A DNA stretch of 64,000 bases, from contig MGVA01000007.1 of NCBI GenBank assembly GCA_001800245.1, forward strand, positions 1-64,000, in the 5' to 3' direction. The number at the start of each line of letters is the position of its first letter. Within the stretch, counting starts at the first letter, position 1. The stretch comes from Elusimicrobia bacterium RIFOXYA12_FULL_51_18. GTDB taxonomy: Bacteria > Elusimicrobiota > Elusimicrobia > Elusimicrobiales > UBA9959. The position numbers were made by a program, and so were the translations under genes. Positions 28,525 to 37,686 of this stretch are shown piece by piece. The notes beneath the pieces are model-generated. The model was not told the DNA's origin. It saw only the letters and a program-made list of their open reading frames with translations, and did no database searches.

Positions 28525-28673
28525 GTTCTATTATTTACTCCGTAGGCGGACGTGCATACACAGAATGGAGAGAGAGAGTAGGCGGCTGCCTCGTGATTTT
28601 TGTATTATACTTAATATCCCCCGGGCTTACCCGGTTTTGACGGGATAATATCAGGCGGTGTTAAGGGAGAGCT

Positions 28674-29027
28674 ATGAAAGTGCTGGTAGTTGATGATAGT
28701 GACTTAATAATGGAGATGACGAAGACCTTTTTGACGGCAATGGGCCACGAGGTAATAGGTGAGGCATATAACGGCAACGACGCCGTGAAGATTTTCACTG
28801 AAAAGCGCCCGGATCTGGTGTTGCTGGATCTGGTGATGCCCGGCAAAAACGGAATGCAGGTTTTGCAGGAAATAAAAGCCATAGATCCCGCGGTCAACGT
28901 AATTATGATAACAGCGGTACAGCAGGACCCCATAAGCCGCGAACTTCTAAGTAAAGGCGCTGCCGCCATATTGAATAAACCTTTTATATACGATGAACTG
29001 GAAGCGGTGTTGAAGCAGATGCATTGA
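28674..29027 (+). CDS. CheY-like response regulator
   Basis: MKVLVVDDSDLIMEM...PDLVLLDLVMPGKNGMQVL...NKPF. Confidence 0.92.
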   Translation: MKVLVVDDSDLIMEMTKTFLTAMGHEVIGEAYNGNDAVKIFTEKRPDLVLLDLVMPGKNGMQVLQEIKAIDPAVNVIMITAVQQDPISRELLSKGAAAILNKPFIYDELEAVLKQMH

Positions 29028-29040
29028 CTTAGGGAAACAT

Positions 29041-29637
29041 ATGAATCCCAACTCCAACGAAACGCTTGAAAATCTGGCTGTCTCCAGCCTGGCTCAATGC
29101 CTCCTCAGAATATCAAGGGTGTCCCCCGGCACTTGGCGGGTGTTGGGTGTGAAAGTCTCCGCCGGCACTGTCACGGACGCGGTAAAACAGCATGATTTTA
29201 AGAACTCCGCCGCGGCGGTTTATTTTAATCTGCCGGACGCTTCACCATTGGCGGCGATAATGCTGTTCGATCCGAAAGATATGGTATGTATCTCCAAATG
29301 CTTTACCGGACATTCTTTTCCCCGGGGCCCGGCAATTACTCCGGCGGATGAAGTAATGCTGACAGAACTGGGGAATATCGTGTTGAACGCGTTGATGAAC
29401 GGCTTTCTTAATGCTTTGAAGAAGTGTGTGCTGCCGGCCGTACCGCAGATGGTTGAGGGTGATATGCGGCGTCTAACCGGAGAGCTTGGGAAAATCGTGA
29501 ACCCGAACCAGGGTTTCCGCATAATAACCGCTGCCCTGGCCCTGCAATGCGACGATTCTGTCGCAATGAGCGAAGTGATGGCCCTGCTGCCTGAGAAAAT
29601 TGCTCTAGAACTGGAATTGCTTCAGCCGCCAGCGTAA
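29041..29637 (+). CDS. CheC/CheX-family phosphatase-like protein
   Basis: LTELGNIVLNALMNGFLNAL helix motif; directly downstream of CheY-like gene. Confidence 0.65.
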   Translation: MNPNSNETLENLAVSSLAQCLLRISRVSPGTWRVLGVKVSAGTVTDAVKQHDFKNSAAAVYFNLPDASPLAAIMLFDPKDMVCISKCFTGHSFPRGPAITPADEVMLTELGNIVLNALMNGFLNALKKCVLPAVPQMVEGDMRRLTGELGKIVNPNQGFRIITAALALQCDDSVAMSEVMALLPEKIALELELLQPPA

Positions 29638-29659
29638 GCGGCCTGAAACGGTTTAAGGG

Positions 29660-30397
29660 TCAGAATTTTCCGGAGAGGATGGCTTTCCGCTTTTTATCCG
29701 GGAAATGTTCTATCGCGTAGCGTAATGCCGTGCGCGGCATGCGTGAGTAGTTAGTTCTCAGGAAATCCAGAAGGATTCTTTTTGAGCATCTCTTCCCTAC
29801 TTCCCGCAGCATCCATCCTACGGCCTTGTGAATAAGATCCTGGTCATCATTCAAAAGTTCCAGGGCTATGGCAAGCGGAGTGCCGCTTTCACCATCTTTT
29901 ATGAAATTGAAACACGCCAATATTGCGATCCTGCGTTCCCATAAAAGCCCGGATCTGGTTAGTTTAAAAAGCGGTTTTTTGGACTTATCCTTCAGCCAAC
30001 CGCCGACAATTTCCGGCGCGGTAAGGTCCACAAGGTCCCAGTTGTTTATAAAACGCGTGTTTGAAATATATTCCCGGTAGATCTCCCCTTTTTTCTTTTC
30101 GTTGGCCCTGCGAAAATTATCCGTCAGCATAAGCAAAGCGCAAAACCGCTCCTCATGCCACGGAGATCTCAGCAGGGCGATAGCGGCTTTATCCGGCAAG
30201 CCGCGGAATTTACAGGCAAGCAGGCGTGTTTGCGGCGCCGTGAGACCCAGGAACCGGTCGCCTTGCGCGTATTCGCCTTTGCCGGTTTTGAAGAAACGTG
30301 AAAGTATAGCGGCTTTAGCGGGATTCGCGTTTCTTTTAAATTCAAGCCTTAGTTCGGCCAGGGACGGTTCCTTTTCCGCTCTTTTTTTGATTTTCAT
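29660..30397 (-). CDS. DNA alkylation repair protein (AlkD-like HEAT repeat)
   Basis: GEYAQGDRFLGLTAPQTRLLACKF...RFINNWDLVDLTAPEIVG...LIHKAVGWMLREVGKR. Confidence 0.9.
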   Translation of the reverse strand: MKIKKRAEKEPSLAELRLEFKRNANPAKAAILSRFFKTGKGEYAQGDRFLGLTAPQTRLLACKFRGLPDKAAIALLRSPWHEERFCALLMLTDNFRRANEKKKGEIYREYISNTRFINNWDLVDLTAPEIVGGWLKDKSKKPLFKLTRSGLLWERRIAILACFNFIKDGESGTPLAIALELLNDDQDLIHKAVGWMLREVGKRCSKRILLDFLRTNYSRMPRTALRYAIEHFPDKKRKAILSGKF

Positions 30398-30451
30398 TTT
30401 TCGATCCGCAAAAGCGGTTTCCCCTACGCTTTTGGCCGTCTGTGAGCCAGA

Positions 30452-30552
30452 GGCCCTCTATACGGCACCTGCGCAGGCATTGGGCTGCAACTGCGTCACG
30501 AATCGCTTACATAGCCCAGCTATGCCGTGCTCTTCGTTCCTTGTTTCGCTTC
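30452..30552. repeat. Intergenic repeat sharing modules with 12393-12421 and with the interior of the 50.2 kb MITE-like element
   Basis: GCCCTCTATACGGCACCTGCGCAGGCATTG plus TGGGCTGCAACTGCGTCACG...TTCCTTGTTTCGC; reverse complement resembles 50284-50353. Confidence 0.7.
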
Positions 30553-30669
30553 AAACCCGGCCAGTCAAAAGTCAAGCTATGTGAGACGCACTACAAACTA
30601 CAAATTGCGGTTCCGCATTCCTCAGCGCACGGTCCGCGTTTGAATCTTTCATCAGCCGTGGAATACGCC

Positions 30670-30711
30670 GGGGACATGATACGGCTCGCGGTTGCTTGGT
30701 ATCGTGTCCCC
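30670..30711. repeat. REP-like hairpin
   Basis: GGGGACATGATAC ... GTATCGTGTCCCC inverted repeat, one mismatch in 13 bp. Confidence 0.65.
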
Positions 30712-30739
30712 GATTTGATCCGCCTGGTTTGTTACGGAG

Positions 30740-31186
30740 TTAAAACGGAACGTCGTCAATTCCCTCCGCGGCGGCTCCGGCTCCTTTGGCGGCCGTGCGT
30801 TCTGAGGATTTAGAGCCGCCGGCGGCCCCATCCTCACGCTTGTCCAGGAATTGGATCTCATCGGCGTAGACCATCATCTTTGACTGTTTCTTGCCGTCTT
30901 CTTTGCCGGTCCATTCCTCTAGAACAAGGTGCCCTTCGACATAGATCTGCTGGCCCTTGCGCAGATATTTTTCAGCCAGGTCGGCCAACTTTCGCCCCGA
31001 TTCGCGGTTGAAAGCTTTCAACTCCACCCACACAGGAACGTCTTCCCACTGCCCGCTTTGTGGATTCTTGCGGGTATTGTTTACGGCGAAGCCGATATTC
31101 GCCACCCTGCCGCCGTTACTGAATTCCCTGACCTCGGGGTCCCGGGTCAGACGGCCGATTAACATGACTTTATTCAAGTTTCCCAT
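30740..31186 (-). CDS. ssb: Single-stranded DNA-binding protein
   Basis: MGNLNKVMLIGRLTRDPEVREFSNGGRVANIGFAVNN...GQIYVEGHL...DDVPF C-terminal tip. Confidence 0.93.
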   Translation of the reverse strand: MGNLNKVMLIGRLTRDPEVREFSNGGRVANIGFAVNNTRKNPQSGQWEDVPVWVELKAFNRESGRKLADLAEKYLRKGQQIYVEGHLVLEEWTGKEDGKKQSKMMVYADEIQFLDKREDGAAGGSKSSERTAAKGAGAAAEGIDDVPF

Positions 31187-31438
31187 AAGATATCTCCTCG
31201 TTTTTAGATAATGCTCTATTCCGCCCGGCTTCGGATCTTGCGTCCCCTCACTGGTTCACTGCCATTGCGCATTCTTCAATTCTACACTTTCGACCGCGCT
31301 TGCGCAAACTCCCTTCGGCCAATACTATAACAGAGGAGCCCGACAGCGTGCTGTCGGGTTGTGCATGGTCTTTTATAAGTTTTGGGAACGGTATTTGAAT
31401 ATTCAGGCGGCTAAAGTCCGGGCGTAATGAGCAGAGGG

Positions 31439-33232
31439 CTAGAGTTTGAACTTGGGAAGTTTGATCTTGCCTAGGCCTGGCGCCGGGGTTGCCTGTTGTT
31501 TTAGGCCGTTAAGGATATTGTCTCCGGAAGTGGAGATGTTTTTCTGTCCGGCGTCCAGTTTGTCTTTAAGTTCTTTCTGCTTGGAACCGGTAAGGGATTC
31601 CAGTTTTGATTTATAGGGTTTTAGGGCCGCGTCCACCTTTGCCTGCGCGTCGGCTTTGGCTTTTTCGAACTCGGCGCCGAAAGCGCCCTTGAATGCGTTG
31701 CTGAGTTTGTCGGCTAGGTCGGTGGTCAGGGAGATAACCGGGTCTTTAAGGGTGCCGCCTATTTTTATTCCCATACCGACAGATGTGAGGCCGGACATAG
31801 AACTGATAACGGAGGTTTTAAGCGGGGCAAACTTTATGCTGTCCGCCTGCGGGGCCACCTTGGCGCCCTCTATGCGGAAGATCGCGTCACCGCGGAGGTT
31901 TTCCCCAGCCAGGTTCAATGTGCCGTAGAACTGTCCGGTCCCGCCGGTAACAGCCGCGCCTATGGAATCGGGGTTGCCCAGCATAATTTCCTTTACCGCC
32001 ATGCCGGAGTATTTCAGGCTCATGTCGCCTTTCATGGCCTCGCCGGTGTTATCCAGCAGGGCTTTAAAATCCAGCGCGCGTCCGGCTTTCCCCCCTTTTA
32101 TCACGCCTATCAGAGGCTTGCCGTAGATTTGTGGCTGGGTGGTAATGCCCTCAACGGTTCCTGAAAAATCCAGCGGTACGTCAAGCCCCGCTTCGCCTGA
32201 AACGGACATCTTTCTTATCAGGAAAGAGGGAAAGGCGTGTTCTTTAGGAAAATACACGGTACGTCCGCGTCCGGAGTCTGTCTGGATGGCCTTTTTGGAT
32301 TTGTCCGGCATGTATTTGCGGGCCACGGCCAGCCATTTTAAGGCTGTCTGAGTTTTGTCCGCTATGGCCGGGCCGACCAGCATTTTAGCCAGGGACTGCG
32401 TGTCCAGGGAGGGCATTTTCATCTTGCCCATCACGGCCTCTATGTCCTTCTTGCGGGCGTCTTCGGCGGCCTTCAATCCGTACTGGATCCCGGACGCCGT
32501 TTCCTCTATGAGCTTGCGGTCATTTTTAAAGTCTTCGGACAGTTTTTTTACGTCTTTTTCTATTTTCGCTAAATCTTTCGCTTTTTTTATGAAGTCTTTT
32601 TGTTGATCCGCTTCCTGGTATTTCGCCTTTATGGCGTCTATGCGGGCCTGGTATTCTGCGGAGCCGGCCTTTTTACTCAGTTCGGCGTACTGTGCCTCAT
32701 ATTTTTTCTGGAGCTCCTCATAGACTTTGACAGAGGAAAGCGAATCGGCGGAGATCTGGAGGTCCTTTGCGTCCTTGGCGGCGTCGCCCTTGAGATCTCC
32801 AAGGCGGTCAGAGGCCATGTCTTTGCCTTCTGCCTTCAGGTCCGTTATGAATTTAGGGGTCTCTTCTTCTTTTATGAGCGGTAGCCTGGAGGAAGTTTTG
32901 CGGGACGTGCCGAATTTAAGTCCGTTCAGCAACGCCTCGTCTATGATGAATTTCTTTTCCAGCAGGGGCGAGCCTTCAATGTTGAATCTCAATTCGGAAA
33001 ATTCCAGGAGGTTGGTGAATTCCTCTTTCGCGCTGCCTACGGTTACGCCGCCCATTTGGAACGAGGGATGCAGGAAGGAAGTTCTCACTTCTGCGATCTC
33101 AACTCTGGCCCCGGCGGCTTTCTCCATGCCTTTTCTGAGCGACCATTTGAGGATGGGGTCGAAAGCAAAAAAGAAAAACGCCCAGACGAGGGTCAGGAAA
33201 ATAAAGCGGGGCAGTAGATATGACCAGCGCAT
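31439..33232 (-). CDS. TIGR03545-like AsmA-like/coiled-coil membrane protein
   Basis: N-terminal MRWSYLLPRFIFLTLVWAFFFFAFDPILKWSLRKG and long charged coiled-coil; pairs with next ORF. Confidence 0.75.
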   Translation of the reverse strand: MRWSYLLPRFIFLTLVWAFFFFAFDPILKWSLRKGMEKAAGARVEIAEVRTSFLHPSFQMGGVTVGSAKEEFTNLLEFSELRFNIEGSPLLEKKFIIDEALLNGLKFGTSRKTSSRLPLIKEEETPKFITDLKAEGKDMASDRLGDLKGDAAKDAKDLQISADSLSSVKVYEELQKKYEAQYAELSKKAGSAEYQARIDAIKAKYQEADQQKDFIKKAKDLAKIEKDVKKLSEDFKNDRKLIEETASGIQYGLKAAEDARKKDIEAVMGKMKMPSLDTQSLAKMLVGPAIADKTQTALKWLAVARKYMPDKSKKAIQTDSGRGRTVYFPKEHAFPSFLIRKMSVSGEAGLDVPLDFSGTVEGITTQPQIYGKPLIGVIKGGKAGRALDFKALLDNTGEAMKGDMSLKYSGMAVKEIMLGNPDSIGAAVTGGTGQFYGTLNLAGENLRGDAIFRIEGAKVAPQADSIKFAPLKTSVISSMSGLTSVGMGIKIGGTLKDPVISLTTDLADKLSNAFKGAFGAEFEKAKADAQAKVDAALKPYKSKLESLTGSKQKELKDKLDAGQKNISTSGDNILNGLKQQATPAPGLGKIKLPKFKL

Positions 33233-33236
33233 TTTG

Positions 33237-33746
33237 TTAATTTACCTTAAAGTACCAATCCAAAAGCCATGACGCTTTCAGGCCTTTAATGAATTTGGAA
33301 TTAGTCACTTTTTCTTTGAGCGTAGCGTTATAGTAAACGCCGAATTTTTTGCCGCCGAGATAAACCGGAGTCATAAGCGCGAATCCGACCACAAGGCCCC
33401 CCGTAAGGACCGTGTTGTTGAAGCCGGTCCAGGGGACTATGGGCATATTGTAAAGCTTGGTCCACAGCGGGTAAAGCGCTTGGCTGGTGAGCAGGTAGTA
33501 GCCCACGGGATCCGTGAGCTTGTCCATCAGGGGGTTCACGAAGGTCATCAAAAGTACGGTGATCAGCGCCATCGGGATATTAACTCTGAGCGCCATCAGT
33601 ATGACCAGGAGCAGTTGAGCGGTAAGGGTGGCCTTTGGCAGGAGGCCGATAAGGAATCCCAGAGCTATGCCCCATCCGATCTGGCCGGGTTCGGTGTCCG
33701 AGGTCAGGCCTTTTATGAACTGGCGTATAATGCTTAAAGGGTTCAT
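33237..33746 (-). CDS. TIGR03546-like small membrane protein
   Basis: GLTSDTEPGQIGWGIALGFLIGLLPKATL...; adjacent to TIGR03545-like gene. Confidence 0.7.
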   Translation of the reverse strand: MNPLSIIRQFIKGLTSDTEPGQIGWGIALGFLIGLLPKATLTAQLLLVILMALRVNIPMALITVLLMTFVNPLMDKLTDPVGYYLLTSQALYPLWTKLYNMPIVPWTGFNNTVLTGGLVVGFALMTPVYLGGKKFGVYYNATLKEKVTNSKFIKGLKASWLLDWYFKVN

Positions 33747-33842
33747 TTTGTCTTAATAAAATATACCTAAAAAATGGCGGTGTTTCAAGTTTACCAATTC
33801 ATCTAAAATGTTACCGAATGGTTTATGCTGGGCAGACCACAT

Positions 33843-33873
33843 AAAAAAGCCCCGGTCTGAGACCGGAGCTTTG
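33843..33873 (-). terminator. Rho-independent terminator of the repeat-protein gene
   Basis: AGCCCCGGTCT-GAG-ACCGGAGCT; minus strand continues CTTTTTTAT. Confidence 0.75.
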
Positions 33874-33897
33874 GGCGCGGGCCTTATAGAAAGGCGC

Positions 33898-34710
33898 TTA
33901 AAACATATAGTGAGTTCCATAGGTATCGGTCCAGAATCCATTCCCATAAGGGTTAAGTTCATAGTAAGTCGCCTGACTTCCCATACTTGCGCCGTTTTTG
34001 TAGATAAATCGGTACTCGTCGGTCCATACTATGTCTCCGGTGCGCGCGGCTATTGTGAAGTTGACCGCGCGGCCGCCCAGATTCATTCCGTTTTTGTATA
34101 TAAACCTGTATTGATCGGTCCATGCCACATCGCCGGTAAAATCTGCGAGTGCGTATGAAACGACCCGGCTGCCCAAGGAAGCGGTGTTCTTGTAGATGTA
34201 TCCGTTCTGGTCGGTCCATACTACGTCGCCGGTAACACTGGCGATCGCATAGGAAGTTGCCCGGCTGCCCAGGCTTGCCGTATTCTTGTATATGTATCCG
34301 TTCCGGTCGGTCCAGGCTACATCGTTGGTATAATTGGAGAGTATATAGGAAGCGACCCGGCCGCCTAACTGCATGGTATTCTTAAAGAGACAACCGCTTT
34401 TGTCCAACCAAGCCACGTCGCCGGCGCAGTTCGTAATAAATGACACGGCGCGGGAACCAATGCGCACCCCGTTTTTATAGATATCGCCGAAGTTGTCAAG
34501 ATAGACTATCGGTTTGGGACAGTAATCCGGTTCGGGGGTGTTCGCCTGCCCCGCGTTTTTTTGTTCCAGGGTGCTTCTTACCATTACCGGCGCCGGGAGG
34601 TCTAAAGTGCTCTGATTTTTTATATCGGCAACTTTTACACCGTTAATATCCGTTGCATATAGATTGGCCGATAAAACAAAAGTTAAAAAAGTATATACGG
34701 TCGCTTTCAT
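33898..34710 (-). CDS. Secreted protein of tandem 32-aa repeats (beta-propeller-like)
   Basis: Signal peptide MKATVYTFLTFVLSANLYA; about six units such as VVWTDQNGYIYKNTASLGSRVVSYALADFTGD; start trimmed from 34896. Confidence 0.75.
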   Translation of the reverse strand: MKATVYTFLTFVLSANLYATDINGVKVADIKNQSTLDLPAPVMVRSTLEQKNAGQANTPEPDYCPKPIVYLDNFGDIYKNGVRIGSRAVSFITNCAGDVAWLDKSGCLFKNTMQLGGRVASYILSNYTNDVAWTDRNGYIYKNTASLGSRATSYAIASVTGDVVWTDQNGYIYKNTASLGSRVVSYALADFTGDVAWTDQYRFIYKNGMNLGGRAVNFTIAARTGDIVWTDEYRFIYKNGASMGSQATYYELNPYGNGFWTDTYGTHYMF

Positions 34711-34837
34711 TTTCAACCTCCGTAGAATAACTGGTTTGTATATTTTATATTTATATACCTTATAATTACAGGGTCCTAAGGGTAACGCGCCCATAGGTCT
34801 TTTGCCGCACGGCTGTCTAAGAAAATTGGCGGGCGGC

Positions 34838-34862
34838 GGGCTGCAAGTTCGGGGTCCTGCCA
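34838..34862 (+). repeat. Fragment of the structured intergenic element family
   Basis: GGGCTGCAAGTTCGGGGTCCTGCC matches the conserved 5' arm. Confidence 0.6.
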
Positions 34863-34913
34863 GCCATGGGGCCCATCGGGAACGCCGCTTTCTCATTTTT
34901 ATATAATAACTCT

Positions 34914-35486
34914 GTGAATATTCTTGAGATACTGCTTATAGCTATAGGTCTTGCTCTGGACGCTTTTGCCGTTTCTATAGCAGGCGGCGCCACTATGAAA
35001 AAGCTTGAGATGAAAAATGCTCTCAAGATGGGGCTGTTTTTCGGCGGGTTTCAGGCCATAATGCCGGTTATCGGATGGCTGGCCGGTATCGGGATGAAAA
35101 GTTTTATAACCGGAGTTGACCATTGGATAGCTTTCGGTCTGCTGACTTTGATCGGCGGTAAAATGATCTATGAGGCTATGAAGATAAAGCCGGAAGAAGA
35201 AAGCGGTCCCGGAAGCCGGCCTTTTGATACCGGCATGCTGTTCATACTAGCCGTGGCCACTTCAATAGACGCGCTGGCGGTGGGAATTACATTTTCGGTG
35301 TTGAGTGTTTCCATTATCCTGCCCGCGCTGGTTATCGGTGGCGTGACCTTTGTCATGTCTGTGACGGGGGTACGGCTTGGTGTTAAGGGCGGGCACTTCT
35401 TTGAGAATAAAATAGAGGTGGCCGGCGGCTTAATTCTTTTTGGTATAGGGCTTAAAATCCTTCTTGACCATTTGAGAGTCTTTTAA
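34914..35486 (+). CDS. mntP: Manganese efflux pump MntP family
   Basis: ILEILLIAIGLALDAFAVSIAGGATMKK...ATSIDALAVGITFSVL; GTG start proposed at 34914. Confidence 0.88.
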   Translation: MNILEILLIAIGLALDAFAVSIAGGATMKKLEMKNALKMGLFFGGFQAIMPVIGWLAGIGMKSFITGVDHWIAFGLLTLIGGKMIYEAMKIKPEEESGPGSRPFDTGMLFILAVATSIDALAVGITFSVLSVSIILPALVIGGVTFVMSVTGVRLGVKGGHFFENKIEVAGGLILFGIGLKILLDHLRVF

Positions 35487-35560
35487 TAAGGTTAGCATTT
35501 ACCTCTTAAACACCGCTTTGCATTCATATCTTCGCTTACGCCTATAGACAGCGACAAAAA

Positions 35561-35590
35561 TTGACAAACTCCGGGGTTTTGTCATATATT
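35561..35590 (+). promoter_or_regulatory. Candidate sigma70 promoter with internal inverted repeat, upstream of the Ehr/Hyf-like operon
   Basis: TTGACA (35561-35566), 18-bp spacer, TATATT (35585-35590); TGACAAA/TTTGTCA inverted repeat spans the spacer. Confidence 0.5.
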
Positions 35591-35718
35591 TTATATGAGG
35601 CCGTTTGATGCGAACGTCACAGCCTCAGAGCCGCAATTATTATTCGATGGGCAGTTTTAGCCACCTCACGGCCCGAACTTAAATTCATAAATTTATTTGT
35701 ATAGGCAGTTGCACTACT

Positions 35719-37686
35719 ATGCTTTTCTCCGTCGTTTCCGTCGTCGTTCTATTATTTAGCGCGCTTCTGGCGCTCATTTTTAACCGCAGCGCCCTGAAAA
35801 CTTCGGCCGTTGGAGCTTCAGGAGCTGTGATCGCATCCCTTACGGGTCTTATCCCGGTTGTTAAAACACTTATCGTTCCCGCCAGAGAAACCCTCTCCTT
35901 GCCCTGTTCTTTACCTGTCGGGTCTTTTAGTTTCGTCCTGGACCCGCTGGCCGCATTCTTTCTGGTTCCAGTTTTTATTCTTACCGCCGCCGCCGCGCTC
36001 TACGGGGTGGATTATCTCAAACAATTTGACGGCAAAAAACCGTTGGGTCTGGCTTGGGCCATGTTCAATGTCCTGAGCGCTTCTATGGTGGTTGTGATCC
36101 TGTCAGCCGATGCTGTCCCTTTCCTGATAGGATGGGAGGCGATGGCTGCGGCCTCGTTCGCGTTGGTGATCTTTGAGCACGAGAAGTCCCAGGTTCGCAA
36201 AGCCGGCATTATATATCTGGTCGCCGGCGGCGCCGGCGCGCTGTTTCTGCTGGCCATGTTCGCCCTGTTTGGCATAGGATCGGATTCGCTGGCTTTTTCA
36301 AGCTTTACCCGGCCGGCTGGCGGCCTGGCCTCCGTCGCTTTCCTGTGCGCTATAATGGGTTTCGGGCTGAAAGCCGGTTTTGTCCCGCTGCACATCTGGC
36401 TGCCGGAGGCGCATCCCGCTGCGCCCAGCCACGTCTCCGCCGTTATGAGCGGAGTGATGATAAAGATGGGCATATACGGTCTTATGCGTGCGCTCCATTT
36501 TCTGACCCCCTGGCAGCCGTGGTGGGGCTGGCTGTTGATAACCATCGGTGTGGTCTCGGGTCTGCTTGGCGTTATCTTTGCCCTGGCCCAGCATGATCTC
36601 AAACGCCTCCTGGCTTACTCCAGCATCGAGAACATAGGCATAATTACCCTTGGTCTGGGGATCGGGGTGCTGGGCGTTGTCAAAGCTATCTACCCGTTGG
36701 CGGCCCTTGGTTTTGCCGGCGCTCTTCTTCACGTAGTCAATCACGCCCTTTTTAAGGGGCTGCTTTTTATGGGCGCCGGCGCGGTTCTCCATGCCGCCGG
36801 CACTGCCGAGCTTGAGGCTTTGGGCGGGCTTTCAAAAAAAATGCCCCGTACCGCCGTCTATTTCCTTGTAGGCGCGGCAGCAATAGCGGGTCTGCCGCCG
36901 CTTAACGGTTTTGTAAGCGAGTTTTTTATCTGCTTCGGAGCTTTTACGGCTCTGCGGGCCCCGATCCAGACGGCCACTGGGGCCGTTCTGACGATAGCGG
37001 TCATGGCGGCCATTGGCACGCTGGCTTCCGCGTGTTTCGCCAAGGCTTTCGGCGCCGTTTTTTTGGGCAAATCGCGCTCATTAAAATGCGCGGCTGTTCA
37101 TGAGGCCGGGCCATGGATGGGTTTCGCCATGGGTGTATTAGCCGCCGCCTGCGTCTTCATCGGTTTCGCCTCGCCTTTGCTGGTAGCTCCGCTCTCCGCC
37201 GCTATCGCCTGTGGTTTCGGTCCCAGGCTGGGGCTTGAATTCAGCGCCGCCGCAGGCATCCCGCTTTTATATATCAGTGCCGGCGCTTTAACGCTGGCGG
37301 CGGTGCTGGCGCTTATAACCGTTTTTCGTAAATTTCTGCTCCGCGGGCGCAAGCCGGCCGCAGGGCCAACCTGGGATTGCGGCTACGCCGCCCCATCGGC
37401 CAGAATGCAATACGGCGCTTCATCCTTCGTACAACCGCTGACGGATTTTTTTCAGCCCATGCTGAGGACCCAACGCCATTATAGCGGGCTCAAAGGATTT
37501 TTCCCGGCCGGAGCGGATTTTCATACCGAGGCCAATTCCGTATTCTATAACCATCTCTATGCCCCGGCCGCGAATTTGATCAAGCGCCTGGCTTTCAGGT
37601 ATTCCTGGCTTCAGCACGGCCGCCTTCAGCTTTATATCCTCTACATAGTCGTGGCCCTCATCGCGCTGCTGGTGTGTAAATTATGA
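35719..37686 (+). CDS. HyfB/HycC-like proton-translocating antiporter-type subunit
   Basis: GFGLKAGFVPLHIWLPEAHPAAPSHVSAVMSGVMIKMGIYG...HDLKRLLAYSSIENIGII. Confidence 0.9.
   Translation: MLFSVVSVVVLLFSALLALIFNRSALKTSAVGASGAVIASLTGLIPVVKTLIVPARETLSLPCSLPVGSFSFVLDPLAAFFLVPVFILTAAAALYGVDYLKQFDGKKPLGLAWAMFNVLSASMVVVILSADAVPFLIGWEAMAAASFALVIFEHEKSQVRKAGIIYLVAGGAGALFLLAMFALFGIGSDSLAFSSFTRPAGGLASVAFLCAIMGFGLKAGFVPLHIWLPEAHPAAPSHVSAVMSGVMIKMGIYGLMRALHFLTPWQPWWGWLLITIGVVSGLLGVIFALAQHDLKRLLAYSSIENIGIITLGLGIGVLGVVKAIYPLAALGFAGALLHVVNHALFKGLLFMGAGAVLHAAGTAELEALGGLSKKMPRTAVYFLVGAAAIAGLPPLNGFVSEFFICFGAFTALRAPIQTATGAVLTIAVMAAIGTLASACFAKAFGAVFLGKSRSLKCAAVHEAGPWMGFAMGVLAAACVFIGFASPLLVAPLSAAIACGFGPRLGLEFSAAAGIPLLYISAGALTLAAVLALITVFRKFLLRGRKPAAGPTWDCGYAAPSARMQYGASSFVQPLTDFFQPMLRTQRHYSGLKGFFPAGADFHTEANSVFYNHLYAPAANLIKRLAFRYSWLQHGRLQLYILYIVVALIALLVCKL

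Noticed and set aside
29041-29637. A complete chemotaxis cluster
   Set aside because: Only a CheY-like and a CheC/CheX-like gene are present; no CheA, CheW, MCP or flagellar genes in the window.
31340-31362. CCCGACAG-CGTG-CTGTCGGG hairpin as a terminator
   Set aside because: No adjacent T-tract; function unclear.
34740-34914. yybP-ykoY manganese riboswitch upstream of mntP
   Set aside because: No recognisable riboswitch core; the region is occupied by a repeat fragment.
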